From Bryum argenteum (Eukaryota; Streptophyta; Bryopsida; Bryales; Bryaceae), in NCBI GenBank assembly GCA_037043015.1, contig CM073322.1, forward strand, positions 9,001,601-9,065,600: a stretch of DNA of 64,000 bases, given 5' to 3'. Shown piece after piece: positions 44,136 to 53,874 of the stretch. The position numbers and the translations under genes are program-made. Under the pieces are notes generated by a model that saw only the letters and a list, made by a program, of their open reading frames with translations, was not told the origin of the DNA and made no database searches. Each line of letters begins with the position of its first letter. Position 1 is the stretch's first letter.

Positions 44136-44259
44136 TATTACAAGATTTAGCGGTGATATTACAGGATGTAGCGGTGATATTACAGGATGTAGCGGTGATA
44201 TTACAAGATTTAGCGGTGATATTACAGGATGAAGCGGTGATATTACAAGATTTAGCGGT
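44134..44259. repeat. 21-bp tandem repeat, six copies, at the RBR stop codon
   Basis: 'gatattaca(a/g)gat(t/g)(t/a)agcggt' units begin at 44134, 44155, 44176, 44197, 44218 and 44239, followed by a partial unit. The period is a multiple of three, so open frames run through it on both strands without being genes. Confidence 0.95.
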
Positions 44260-44336
44260 GATATTACAAAGTAGTGATATGACATGATACGTAATATTTT
44301 GGGCACACAAATGTAAGTTTTGGCATGACAAAAGTG
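44260..44336. mobile_element. Degenerate piece of the CAATTCCGTTAAAATGG MITE
   Basis: After the 21-bp array the sequence 'gtgatatgacatgatacgtaatattttgggcacacaaatgtaag...catgacaaaagtggc' parallels the interior and right end of the MITE at 62852-63095 ('gtgatattacataatacaccattttgtatgagcacaaatgtaag...gtgacaaaatggc'). The 'gatattaca' core of the array is the same internal motif, so the array probably grew from this element. Confidence 0.5.
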
Positions 44337-44339
44337 GCC

Positions 44340-45300
44340 CTTGCAATCTTGCCGTATTTGCGGAATCGCCTATTCAATTCAAAATACTCATGAGAATAGA
44401 AAACATATAGTTGATTTACTTGGGAGCGAGATTTCAAAGATTCTGAGATCACATTTAAGGCGAGTGGTTTGTTTTGTTTTGTTTTGTGCGTGACACTATG
44501 ATCTAGGGAATTGCCCGTTGGATGGGGGCACATGAGGTGTCATTAGAAGCAGATTATTTTGTAAAGATGTGGAAAACAACAATCGGGTTCCGAAACAAGT
44601 CAATGAATTCAGAGATTTTGAATTTTCAAGTCATCATGGCCCCCAAATCACCAAAATTTCAAAAGTGACCTAATTTTAGATCTAGCGGGAAAACAAGAGA
44701 ACCCAACCAGGTAAGAATCACGCCGTTTGCAGCTACATCTATTATTTAAGGCGGGTAGATTAACTTAATTTGTTTTATTTTGATTTAGTTTGAACATTAT
44801 TTTTTAATAAAAGATAAAATATAAAAAGAAAAATGAACAAAGATAAGTTATATTTTATATCCAAGAATATAACTGAGACATTATTTCCCTTCAACGACAT
44901 CATCTTCATGGTTTTTGATGTTCTTACTCTAACTCAACTTCAACTCATCAGAAAAGACACATGCGGTGGCACGGTAATAGGTCTAGACGTTTAAGGCTTA
45001 AGGGTCGTGCTTGTCCGCCTCCGTGACACATCACTTCGCCCTCGTCGCCGCACGCCTTCTCCCGTCACTTTGATTTTAGCTCGCGATTGCGATTTTAGTT
45101 CGCGATTTGGTACTTTTACGTGATCAGCAATACCATCAGCTGCGAGTTGAGCTTCTCCGCATCGAATTCGGTGAGCATTTCGTAAATCTAAAGTGCCGTA
45201 GACAATCGTTGGAGGATCCAGTCTAGTTTGCGGGCCCGCATTAATCAACAAATTTCATTGTTCATCTTCTACTTTATTAAACAAGGCATTGCATGATTTA
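44340..45300. other. Intergenic between RBR and SRP19
   Basis: AT-rich to about 44990, then mixed composition (ccgcctccgtgacac...) that probably marks the start of the SRP19 promoter or leader. No gene recognised. Confidence 0.4.
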
Positions 45301-45335
45301 GCTAGGTTCCAGAAAATTCTTTCTTCTACCGCCAA

Positions 45336-45344
45336 TTAGGGTTT
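45336..45344 (-). promoter_or_regulatory. Telo-box upstream of SRP19
   Basis: TTAGGGTTT (complement AAACCCTAA) occurs here and again at 45475-45483. Paired telo-boxes are characteristic of plant genes for the translation machinery, consistent with SRP19. The functional call is inference. Confidence 0.5.
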
Positions 45345-45647
45345 TAGGTTGAGCGACTAGGTCCGCATCAAGCTTGACGATTCGATTCGGGACTCTGAGT
45401 GCCGTAGCCGGTAATGCTTACTCACGTGTGATAGCAGCAAGTCGTTAGTGGAGCTAAAGACCACTTCTCGTGGTTTAGGGTTTGATTTGTTGCACTCTCG
45501 TGGCTTTATGGTAGAATGCTGACGTTTAGGTTTTCTGCAGGTTCATCATCCTCTGTTTCTTGCGGGAGCTTGAAAATGTCTTCCTTATAGGAACTGTTAA
45601 GTGACGAGTGTAGATTGAGAGGAGCGCTAGCTTTGTAGGACTTCGAG

Positions 45648-46372
45648 ATGGATGGGGCTTTGAGAGACACGTCAAGGTGGGTGGTGATCTACCCTATCTA
45701 CATCAACAGTAAGAAGACCTTGGCGGAGGGGAGGCGCATCAGTGCAGCGAAGGCGTGTGAGAATCCTAACGTGGTGGAGATCGGTGATTGCTGCCAATAT
45801 TTGAGGCTGCCATGTGCAATCGAAGTGCGTCTCTCATCTTGCAGCTTCCTTTGAGACCTTAGCATACGATATTTGCAAGCTGACCGTATAGTTTTCCGCA
45901 TACGTCAAGGCTATTATTCGTATCTAAAATAAGTGATCTTTGGGGACTTGCAGCTGGATAAAGCATATTCAAGAGATTTTATGCAACGAGGAAGAGTGAG
46001 GGTGCAGCTGAAAAGAGAAGATGGCACTATTGTCAATCCAGCTATACCGACACGTAAGTTTGTCCCTCTCGCAGGCATGGTTTCTCGCTAGCACATGATA
46101 TTCCGTTTTAAGTAGAATTCATATAGTTTTGCAGCAATGAAACGATTAACCAAGGATTAATTCTTTCATGGAGAAGAGAACTCTCTGTAGCATCCAGAAT
46201 TTCACAGATGGGGGAATGCGCTTGTGCAGGCAAAGCTTTGCTGTTAAAAGTTGCGGAGCTGGTGCCGAAGCATCACGGTCGCAGCAAGAAGCAGGAGGCC
46301 GCTGCTTCCGCTTCCGGTGCAGGCAACGCCACAACTGGGAAATCAGGGAAGGGTGGCAAGAAGAAGAGGTGA
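45648..46372 (+). CDS. SRP19: Signal recognition particle 19 kDa protein
   Basis: Three exons: 45648-45824, 45954-46053 and 46230-46372, 420 bases, 139 residues plus stop. The conserved core is unmistakable: RWVVIYPIYINSKKTLAEGRRI, ACENPNVVEIGDCCQYL, 'DKAYSRDFMQRGRVRVQLK', 'IVNPAIPT' and 'LLLKVAELVPKHHGRSKKQE', ending in a basic Lys/Gly tail (GKGGKKKR). SRP19 binds the tips of helices 6 and 8 of SRP RNA and promotes loading of SRP54 during assembly of the cytosolic/nuclear signal recognition particle. Length is normal and introns are short. Paired telo-boxes upstream suggest growth-linked expression. The 3' flank from 46655 belongs to an inverted duplication. Confidence 0.96.
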
Positions 46373-47019
46373 TACAGAGCTAGTGAGCAGGTAGTCGATC
46401 ATCAGTGATGCGCGTAAGGGTTGTTATCGATCTTCATTGCGTGGGTCCATAAAGAGGTGAATAGGCTGAAGGTTGAACATATAGATCTTCGTTCATGGAA
46501 GTGTCGTTCCTCCACAGCCAGCCCGTTTGTGGCGGTACTGGACAGGGCAATGATATTGAGCAATGTTATGTAAATGGATGGTGTGAGCCATGCAGTGAAC
46601 AATATGGAGGCTTGAAAATTTGTTGTGGGTAAGGAGGAAGGGAGGTGGGCAGCACTCCAGTGAAACACATATGGCGGCAGTTAGGGCCGGTATGGTAGCA
46701 GCAGTGGGGTGCTTTGTCCCTTGTCATTCAGGCGTCAGTTTTGTGGTACGTGAACTTCGTTGTGGTCCGTCCCATATATGCATAGTGCCCCGGTCGGTGT
46801 CAAGTAGCATGTGATTGTTCCCAGTGTGGAAATTTGGTGCTGGAGTTGAGATGGTGCCGACTGCTTGCGGGTGGGTTCTTATGGCTCCTAGGGTGAGCGA
46901 TATGTTGTCCTCCTGAGGGAGTTTCGTTACTCGTAACTGTGTGGTGTTGATGTCGTGGTTTATAAGCAGATGACGTGGTCAGACAGCATCAACAGGGATT
47001 TCTCTTCCAGAAGTCCTGA

Positions 47020-47090
47020 TCCGTAATAGTCTAGTGGTTAGGATACCTGGCTTTCACCCAGGCGACCCGGGTTCGAGCCCCGGTTACGGA
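47020..47090 (+). tRNA. tRNA-Glu (anticodon UUC)
   Basis: The acceptor stem TCCGTAA/TTACGGA is fully paired. The anticodon stem CCTGG/CCAGG encloses loop CTTTCAC with anticodon TTC at 47053-47055. The T-arm is CCGGG-TTCGAGC-CCCGG. No intron and no encoded CCA. An identical copy lies at 53044-53114 on the minus strand. Confidence 0.95.
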
Positions 47091-47097
47091 AAGCAGT

Positions 47098-47102
47098 GCG
47101 GG

Positions 47103-47145
<43 letters not shown>

Positions 47146-47170
47146 GCGTGTTCGATCCACGCTCACCGCA
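47098..47170 (+). tRNA. tRNA-Phe (anticodon GAA)
   Basis: 73 bases: acceptor stem GCGGGGA/TCACCGC-A, D-arm 'GCTCAGTTGGGAGAGC', anticodon stem-loop CAGAC-TGAAGAT-CTG with GAA, T-arm GCGTG-TTCGATC-CACGC. It is the intact partner of the interrupted copy at 52724-53036. It starts seven bases after tRNA-Glu, so the pair may be close enough for shared chromatin or transcription. Confidence 0.95.
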
Positions 47171-47655
47171 TGCGGCAATTTTGCCTTTTGCACACACATT
47201 AGACGTGTATTCTAGTAAGAACATCTTCCTCAGAAACTGTCTGAGTCAGGGTGCTTGATTCAGTAGTTTGAAGCACTTCGACGGTCTCCTCAGAATACTC
47301 CTCTCTTACCCAATGGTGTTGTGCATAAAGTTGTCACCAAGTATGAACGAATAATGAAGATTGATGTAACAAAGTCAATTCCTACATTTGTGATGTATGA
47401 AGTAACAATATAGCTGGAAAATGATCGATGGATGAATCCTGTGAGCTTGAGATTCGATTGCATTTGAAGTGAAGTGAATCGAACATCCAAACGCTTTCTA
47501 GACGTGGTTGAATGTTCAACACCTGCAGAACTAGACTAAATTGTACGGAAGGCAAGAAGATCCACTCAATGCCCAGATGACCGGACTTTTAACAGAGGAT
47601 CACGGCACATGTCGTATTTTTTACCTCCGTGATTCACGAGAGGAACGCTGTGTAC

Positions 47656-48000
47656 TTACATGAATCCTTCTTGACTTAGAACACAAAGTTGATAATGAAG
47701 AAGGTCATAACTTTGGCTCGGAGCATAGGGAGGTAGAAGTTTCCCAATCTCCTCTTCAGAGGCCACCGCTCGACAATCCATGCATAGAATAGTAGATCTT
47801 GAACTTACCTGACAAACAAACAACAGGACGCATCTGACTTGCGCATGCAAGGAGCTTGCTTCTCCTGCGGACACCGGTGGATGCTCGATGTCGACTTATG
47901 TGTCTCCGCTTCTCTCTCCGGCCTGTTCTTGGTTATCTCCGGGAACCGGCCCCTCTGAGCGGCCACAAGTGAACGGACATGGGCATGGGCAACGAGTTGC
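47656..48000 (-). other. Possible gene fragment (unrecognised)
   Basis: A minus-strand ATG at 48000 opens a 60-residue stretch (MQLVAHAHVRSLVAAQRGRF...) ending at a GTAAGT-like donor near 47812. A downstream frame (ASEEEIGKLLPPYAPSQSYD) reads to a stop near 47656. Codon composition looks more coding-like than the surroundings, but I recognise no family and no conserved motif. It could be a degraded gene or chance. Confidence 0.2.
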
Positions 48001-48002
48001 AT

Positions 48003-50188
48003 TGTCGACCCCAGACTACCGCCTTAGAGTGAAGAAATGATTTTTGTGGCGTCTCGTCGACCACTCCTTTTCAGCCTCTCACGCCTTTGAAAAGGGAGTC
48101 TCTGGCTTCTAGATTCATGGAATCGTCACATGCTCTCCAGGGCAATATTTCTAAGTCACAAGAACAGTTTGAGGTTGCGTGATGCCTACATTACTACTAC
48201 AAACACACATAGCAAGGGAGTTCAGCAATGATTCACCTCCTCTCGTCTCTTTCAAGTACAGTATTATCTGTTTTTCTTGCAAGTTCCAAGGCTACTCCAA
48301 CAACGGTTGCAGCTCATCCCTCGTGGCAAAGGAAGCATGTTGCTGGCTTCACGCAGTCCTCTTGATGCTGTAGAGCGGTGTCGTCAACTCGCGGCTACTC
48401 AGGATATTGGCGTCACGAAGTTCATGCGTTGCTCATGTGCGGCATGTATTGAAAGGCACTACTTTCAGCTCCGAGGCGCAACAACAAGGATGACTAAAAC
48501 TTCCTTCGACCTGGATACCTATTAATTACGACACGCTGTTGGCTTTTAATGCAGGAGTCCTTAGTGGTCTTCATCAAGGCCGACATCTCATTGATTGTGT
48601 ATCAAATACAAATCACAAGTCTAATAGCGAGTAAATCTTTTGTACATTTCAAACGCAATCTTATTCATTGCTTTGGCGGACCTCCTTAATGGAAGGAGTC
48701 AGTTTTTACTTAAAGGGTGATATTTCAGAGATAAATAGCTAAACCACATAACTTAGCTTAAATGGTTTAGCTTAATTAGCTTATTGAGTTTCAGAACGTA
48801 ACTTGAGAGTTTACAGGGTCAGCTATTACGAAGCGCCTATCAAAAAGTCTTAGAGACATTATGTCACAGTCAATGGCTTCTGGAGAGCTTAGAGCTTCCC
48901 ATAGCTGCGAGGCAATATTCAAATATTGATTTTTCGCCTCGTATTAATAACCCCGGATTTAGGGTCTTCAGCTCAGATAATCTACTCAAAATTTTAAGTG
49001 TTCAGTACTGTAACAAACAGAGCCATTCGAACCAAAAAAAAAAAAAAAAATCTGCAAAAAGCACAGAAGACTAAAAGCACGGTAATAGGCTGGACATTTA
49101 GGGGGTAAACTTTCTTGCTCTCCGCAACCCGAGAGTTGCTTATGGCGCCCGAGAGCTTCGCCTACCGCGCCAGCCATCGTGGCGCGTGACGAATCAATTT
49201 GCAGAACCGCGTCCATCCCGCCCTTTCCATGTCAATTCCATGTCAATTGCTTAAACCAGTATGCGCGTCTGTTGACCGCAACCGACTTCTCCAGCAACCT
49301 CCTTCGGGCTACCGATTTTTCATTTGGCGCTTGGAACACTCCGATCCATCTCTCTTAGGGCTTTCTCTACGAATCGAGCTCATCTCAAGCCTGAGATTGA
49401 AGGTAAAGTCTTGTTCATTGTTAGCTTCTGAATTGCAAGGTGATGGGGTTTTTACGAGAAACCCTTGGCTTGAGCTTTTCAGGTTGTAGTAATTGGCAAG
49501 GTTGATAAGGATGATGCGATTAGAATGCTGGTATTGAGAAGATAGTATTGAGCAGTGTCTCTTTGCGAATCGGTAAGTTTAGGTAGCATGTATGAAGGCT
49601 AAAATTGGATTCGATGACGGTGTCGGTTCGTTGAATTGTGAGATGATGGGGTTGCTGAGGAAGTTCATGGTGTGAAATTTTCAGACTATAGTAATCGACA
49701 AGGTTTGGTGCGATTAGAACGCTTGCTCTGAAGCCGGTTGTTAGATGTTAAGAGGATAGGAGTTAGCAGCGTCTTGGCGCTTTTACTTCTTCAAAGTTTA
49801 GCCTATTACTCTCTTTTTTTAGCCAGAAAAATTTGCTGATTCTTAGCATGTTGATCGAGTGAAGGCAAGAGGAAGGAGGCTAGTTTGTGCTACTCGACTC
49901 TCACCAGAAATCGTTTCGTGTTCATGATTTTTCCTAAATGTATTGTTGCATAAAGTGCTGCTTATTCTAGGTTTTAGTGTTGGTAGGGAAAGTGTGTTCT
50001 CTTCGTATTGAGGTCATTTGTAGATATTCTTACCTTATTTTGAATCATGGTGCAATGTCGAGTCTGTCTCACGGGTTAGAATTGGGTGTTTTTGGTTCAG
50101 GTTAAGGTTTTGGAACGTACATTAGTGTTGAGACTTGGACCTAGCAGAATTATCTGTGTAGGTTCGGGTAAGAAGCAGGGAAAGAAAG
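48003..50188. other. Spacer and metacaspase promoter/leader
   Basis: 48003-49100 has nothing recognised except a poly-A run near 49034-49050. 49100-50188 has promoter- or leader-like mixed composition with repeated 'gaggtgatgggg...' and 'gtagtaatcg.caaggtt' motifs (near 49437/49641 and 49484/49690). It may contain a 5' untranslated intron. Confidence 0.35.
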
Positions 50189-52010
50189 ATGTCGATGCTG
50201 GTACAGTGCGGTGGTTGTCGGACTCAGCTTGTGCTACCACCTGGAGCACAATCCATTCAATGTGCTATTTGCCGGCATGTCACGCCTATCGCGTATGGCC
50301 GTGCAGCTCCTGCTCTTACTGCTCCACAAGTAAATAACCCTTACGGAAGTGGTATACAGCATCCTCAATATACACCAACGGTATGCTTCTCTTTGACACC
50401 TTGTTCCGAATCTTATTTTTATCATTGGCGCTTTGGATGGTCTTGCGATGTTTGTGACCTATACTGATCTGGCCTGCAACTTGTGTGCTTACAGCCTCCA
50501 AATGCACATGGCCAGAAAAAGGCTGTCTTGGTTGGTATTAATTACAAGTTCAGTCGCCACCAGTTGAAGGGATGCATCAATGATTCGAATTGTATGAGGC
50601 ATTTGCTGACTACAAAGTTCAATTTTCCTGCTGCCTCCATTTTAACACTGACTGGTAACTACACTTACCACATCTGAATTCGTATCTTGTGATTGGTTTC
50701 GGTAGTGGCAAGTCAAGATATGAATATAGTGGTGTTCGTGTAATGACGTAGCAGCTCTGATGCTAGCGAGTTATTGTTGTTCGTTAAGTGCAACGGGTAA
50801 TTGGGTGAATATTTACTATCTTTGTTATGGTTCAATTGTACTGTACAGAAGACCAAACCAATCCGTTGATGAAACCGACTCGGTACAACATGCACATGGC
50901 TATGGTATGGCTAGTTCAAGGGTGTCAGGCAGGGGACTCGCTTGTTTTCCACTTTTCGGGCCATGGCTCGCAACAACGTGACTACAGTGGCGAAGAGCTG
51001 GATGGGATGAACGAAACACTCTGTCCTGTCGATTTTGAAACGGCAGGAATGATAACTGATGATGAAATCAACAATACCATCGTCAAACCTATTCCACATG
51101 GCGTGCGCCTTCATGCAATCATAGACGCTTGTCACAGCGGAACTGTTCTCGATTTACCGTGGCTTTGTAAATTCAATAGGTGAGTGATCCGATAAGTTTG
51201 CTTGTCACACTGCCCCTAGAAGTTATTGATCATTGTTTCTGTCTTCTTTGGATCATGTTTCTACCTCAAGCGTGTCTTATTGTAGCCTAGACCTTGATAA
51301 GCATATGTGCGGATGCTACTCCAGATATGGACAGTTTACATGGGAAGATCACCGGCCACGGTCTGGCGTTTGGAAAGGGACGAGTGGAGGAGTAGCGTAC
51401 TCGTTCAGTGGTTGTGATGACCATCAAACATCAGCTGATACTTCGGTACTAATCATCCCTAAGCAATGTGTGTTACATTCGCTACGTGAATTAGAAGGAA
51501 GTTAAAAGTCTGCATTCGGAATCTAAGAGAATTCTTATCACTCATGTGCATCACCTTGACTTTTTTTTCTTCCATAGGCTTTGTCAAGAGTAACGTCTAC
51601 CGGCGCAATGACCTTTTGTTTCATTCAAGCAATTGAGCGGGGGCATGCACAAACGTACGGGAGTTTGTTGTGCGCCATGCGTGACGCCATCCGAACAACT
51701 AACGTGAATTCTGGAATGGGAGCGGGGCCTGTTACAAGCTTGTTGGAGATGTTGGTACAAGGCGGTAGTACTACCGGTGGCCTTACTCAGGTAATCCACA
51801 ATGCATTCGTTTACTAAAGTATCGCTTAGAATAGATCGACAGTTCCGAGTCGGGGACTTGAGAAACTCGCACCATATGTTAATTACTTGTCTTTTCGGCG
51901 CAAATTCCTAAAGCCGCAGTAGTTGATGACAACCTTGTTTTCGTGTTGCGCAGGAGCCACAATTGACGGCGGCTGACATGTTCGATATCAACTCGCCTTT
52001 CTATCTTTAG
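50189..52010 (+). CDS. Type I metacaspase with LSD1 zinc finger
   Basis: Six exons: 50189-50380, 50495-50654, 50849-51179, 51325-51445, 51578-51790 and 51954-52010, 1074 bases, 357 residues plus stop. The N-terminal prodomain carries an LSD1-type finger (LVQCGGCRTQLVLPPGAQSI then CAIC) and a short Gly/Pro/Ala-rich linker, diagnostic of plant type I metacaspases. The C14 peptidase domain begins KKAVLVGINYKFSRHQLKGC. Catalytic His is in VFHFSGHGSQ (about 156) and catalytic Cys in IIDACHSGT (about 212). The p10 part has 'SFSGCDDHQTSADTS' and 'TSTGAMTFCFIQAIERG'. Type I metacaspases are Ca2+-dependent Arg/Lys-specific cysteine proteases acting in cell-death control and proteostasis (Arabidopsis AtMC1/AtMC2). 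All catalytic residues are intact. It lies between the arms of the inverted duplication. Confidence 0.96.
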
Positions 52011-52723
52011 GGGTTTCTTTCTTATCAAGATGGCTACGCTTGTATCTTCGGCGTTAGGTATGTACAGAACAGGGTATGGATTTGGGTGAGCCACGTGCGG
52101 AGTATTTAACCACATCTGGAGAGTGTCTAAAACGTGTAGAATTTTTTAGCGGGTTATAATTTCAGCCTCATCAACTATCCAGTGGGTTGTGAGTACAAGG
52201 GCAGGCAGATCTGTGAATAGCAGCTTTGCGAGATGCAGGAAACAAAGCCCAGGAAATGCGAAGTGCAGCATTCCGACCGTGTATTTTGATCATTCTCTGT
52301 TAAAAGTCTGGTCATCTGGGCATTGAGTGGATTTTCTTGCCTTCTGTACAATTTACAGTCTAGTTCTGCAGGTGTTGAACATTCAACCACGTCTAGAAAG
52401 CGTTTGGATGTTCGATTCACTTCACTCCAAATGCAATCGAATCCCAAGCTCACAGGATTCATCCATCGTTCATTTTCCAGCTATATTGTTACTTCATACA
52501 TCACAAATGTATGAATTGACTTTGTTGCATCAATCTTCATTATTCATTCATACTTGGTGACAACTTTATGCACAACACCATTGGGTAAGAGAGGAGTATT
52601 CTGAGGAGATCGTCGAAATGCTTCAAACTACTGAATCAAACACCCTGACGCAGACAGTTTCTGAGGAAGATGTTCTTACTTGAATACACGTCTAATGTGT
52701 GTGCAAAAGGCAAAATTGCCGCA

Positions 52724-52748
52724 TGCGGTGAGCGTGGATCGAACACGC

Positions 52749-52788
<40 letters not shown>

Positions 52789-53036
52789 GAAGGTCCCTTT
52801 TCGGGGTGATTAGAAGGTGAAAATGGAACACTGATCTGAGTAAACTCAGAAAATGGACAAGGAAAAAACTTCCTGTCCGGCCAGAAAGGCCAAAGTCCAT
52901 GACAGAAAACTAGCTAACTAGTCATCTGATAGCTACAACTAGTGTAATCTGTCCTCAAAGAACATCTCACTAAGAGAGCACTAAACAACAAAAGAGAGGA
53001 AGGTTATGGACGCTCTCCCAACTGAGCTATCCCCGC
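52724..53036 (-). pseudogene. tRNA-Phe gene interrupted by a 220-bp insertion
   Basis: 52724-52788 and 53029-53036 together give the complete tRNA-Phe(GAA) of the other arm, identical in sequence. The interruption lies between the 5' acceptor strand and the D-arm on the gene strand, and a 20-base segment (gacgctctcccaactgagct) is present on both sides. A processed tRNA cannot form from the primary order, so this copy should be dead. Confidence 0.93.
52789..53008. mobile_element. 220-bp insertion with 20-bp target duplication inside tRNA-Phe
   Basis: It is flanked by exact 20-bp direct repeats at 52769-52788 and 53009-53028. The insert is non-coding, with no terminal inverted repeat and no A-tail. 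It contains short palindromic stretches ('tccggccagaaaggccaaag', 'gatctgagtaaactcaga'). A long exact target duplication without terminal inverted repeats suggests a LINE/SINE-type or other target-primed insertion; the family is unknown. A local 20-bp duplication with captured filler DNA is the alternative. Confidence 0.75.
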
Positions 53037-53043
53037 ACCGCTT

Positions 53044-53114
53044 TCCGTAACCGGGGCTCGAACCCGGGTCGCCTGGGTGAAAGCCAGGTATCCTAACCAC
53101 TAGACTATTACGGA
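53044..53114 (-). tRNA. tRNA-Glu (anticodon UUC), second copy
   Basis: Exact reverse complement of 47020-47090 over all 71 bases, with all stems intact, so it is presumably functional. Confidence 0.95.
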
Positions 53115-53874
53115 TCAGGACTTCTGGAAGAGAAATCCCTGTTGATGCAGTTAGAACACGTCATCTGCTTATAAACCACGACATCAACACCACACTGTTA
53201 CGAGTAACGAAACTCCCTCATGAGGACAACATATCGCTCACCCTAGGAGCCATAAGAATCCACCCGCAAGCAGTCGGCACCATTTCAACTCCAGCACCAA
53301 ATTTCCACACTGGGAACAATCACATGCTACTTGACACCGACCGGGGCACCATGCATATATGGGACGGACCACAACAACGTTCACGTACCACAAAACTGAC
53401 GCCTGAATGACAAGGGACAAAGCACCCCACTGCTGCTACCATACCGGCCCTAACTGCCGCCATATGTGTTTCACTGGAGCGCTGGATCAGAACCCCTCTT
53501 CATGTCTATTGGCCCTCACCAACAGTTTATACAGCGCCTTAGTGCCCCCGCTACGTTGATAGTGAAGCAGCTTCTCTCTGGTTTCCTCATGCGACGAACA
53601 AATCTGCCTCACACCTATTATCAATGACAGTGAAGCAATAGCTGGTAGTGATAATCTGAACAATGACTTCGAACCTGACCCACCTTGTATTAGTACAATA
53701 AAGTTTGTGTTGACAAACACGACATGGACATTGTTTACATCCGAGACTAACAATGGCAGATATATCGTCCACCCAACCAACGTGAGGGGGACCAGCACAC
53801 CGAACCTAACTTTTCAATACCTAAAGAAACTCATAACCCCTGCAATTCGTTATTGGTACACTAAAACCTTCTAT

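Larger units (their letters stand above)
46655..47600. repeat. Left arm of a large inverted duplication
   Basis: This segment is repeated in opposite orientation at 52290-53479 with high identity. It contains tRNA-Glu and tRNA-Phe plus about 360 bases on the left and 430 on the right. Homology starts at 'ctccagtgaaacacatatgg' and stops just after 'ccagatgacc.gacttttaac'. The arms enclose 4.7 kb containing the metacaspase gene. Confidence 0.9.
52290..53479. repeat. Right arm of the inverted duplication
   Basis: Reverse-complement copy of 46655-47600, longer by a 220-bp insertion at 52789-53008. Both tRNA genes are inverted here. Identity is high through non-coding flanks, so the duplication is fairly recent. 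tRNA-Glu is unchanged between arms. Confidence 0.9.

Noticed and set aside
44134..44259. CRISPR-like array
   Set aside because: Units are contiguous with no spacers, in a plant nuclear context.
43954..44346. Minus-strand frame of repeated 'CNITA(K/T)S' peptides
   Set aside because: It is produced by the 21-bp non-coding tandem repeat, whose period is a multiple of three.
52724..53036. tRNA-Phe with a natural intron
   Set aside because: The interruption is in the 5' acceptor/D-arm region, not after position 37, and it is flanked by a 20-bp duplication, so it is an insertion.
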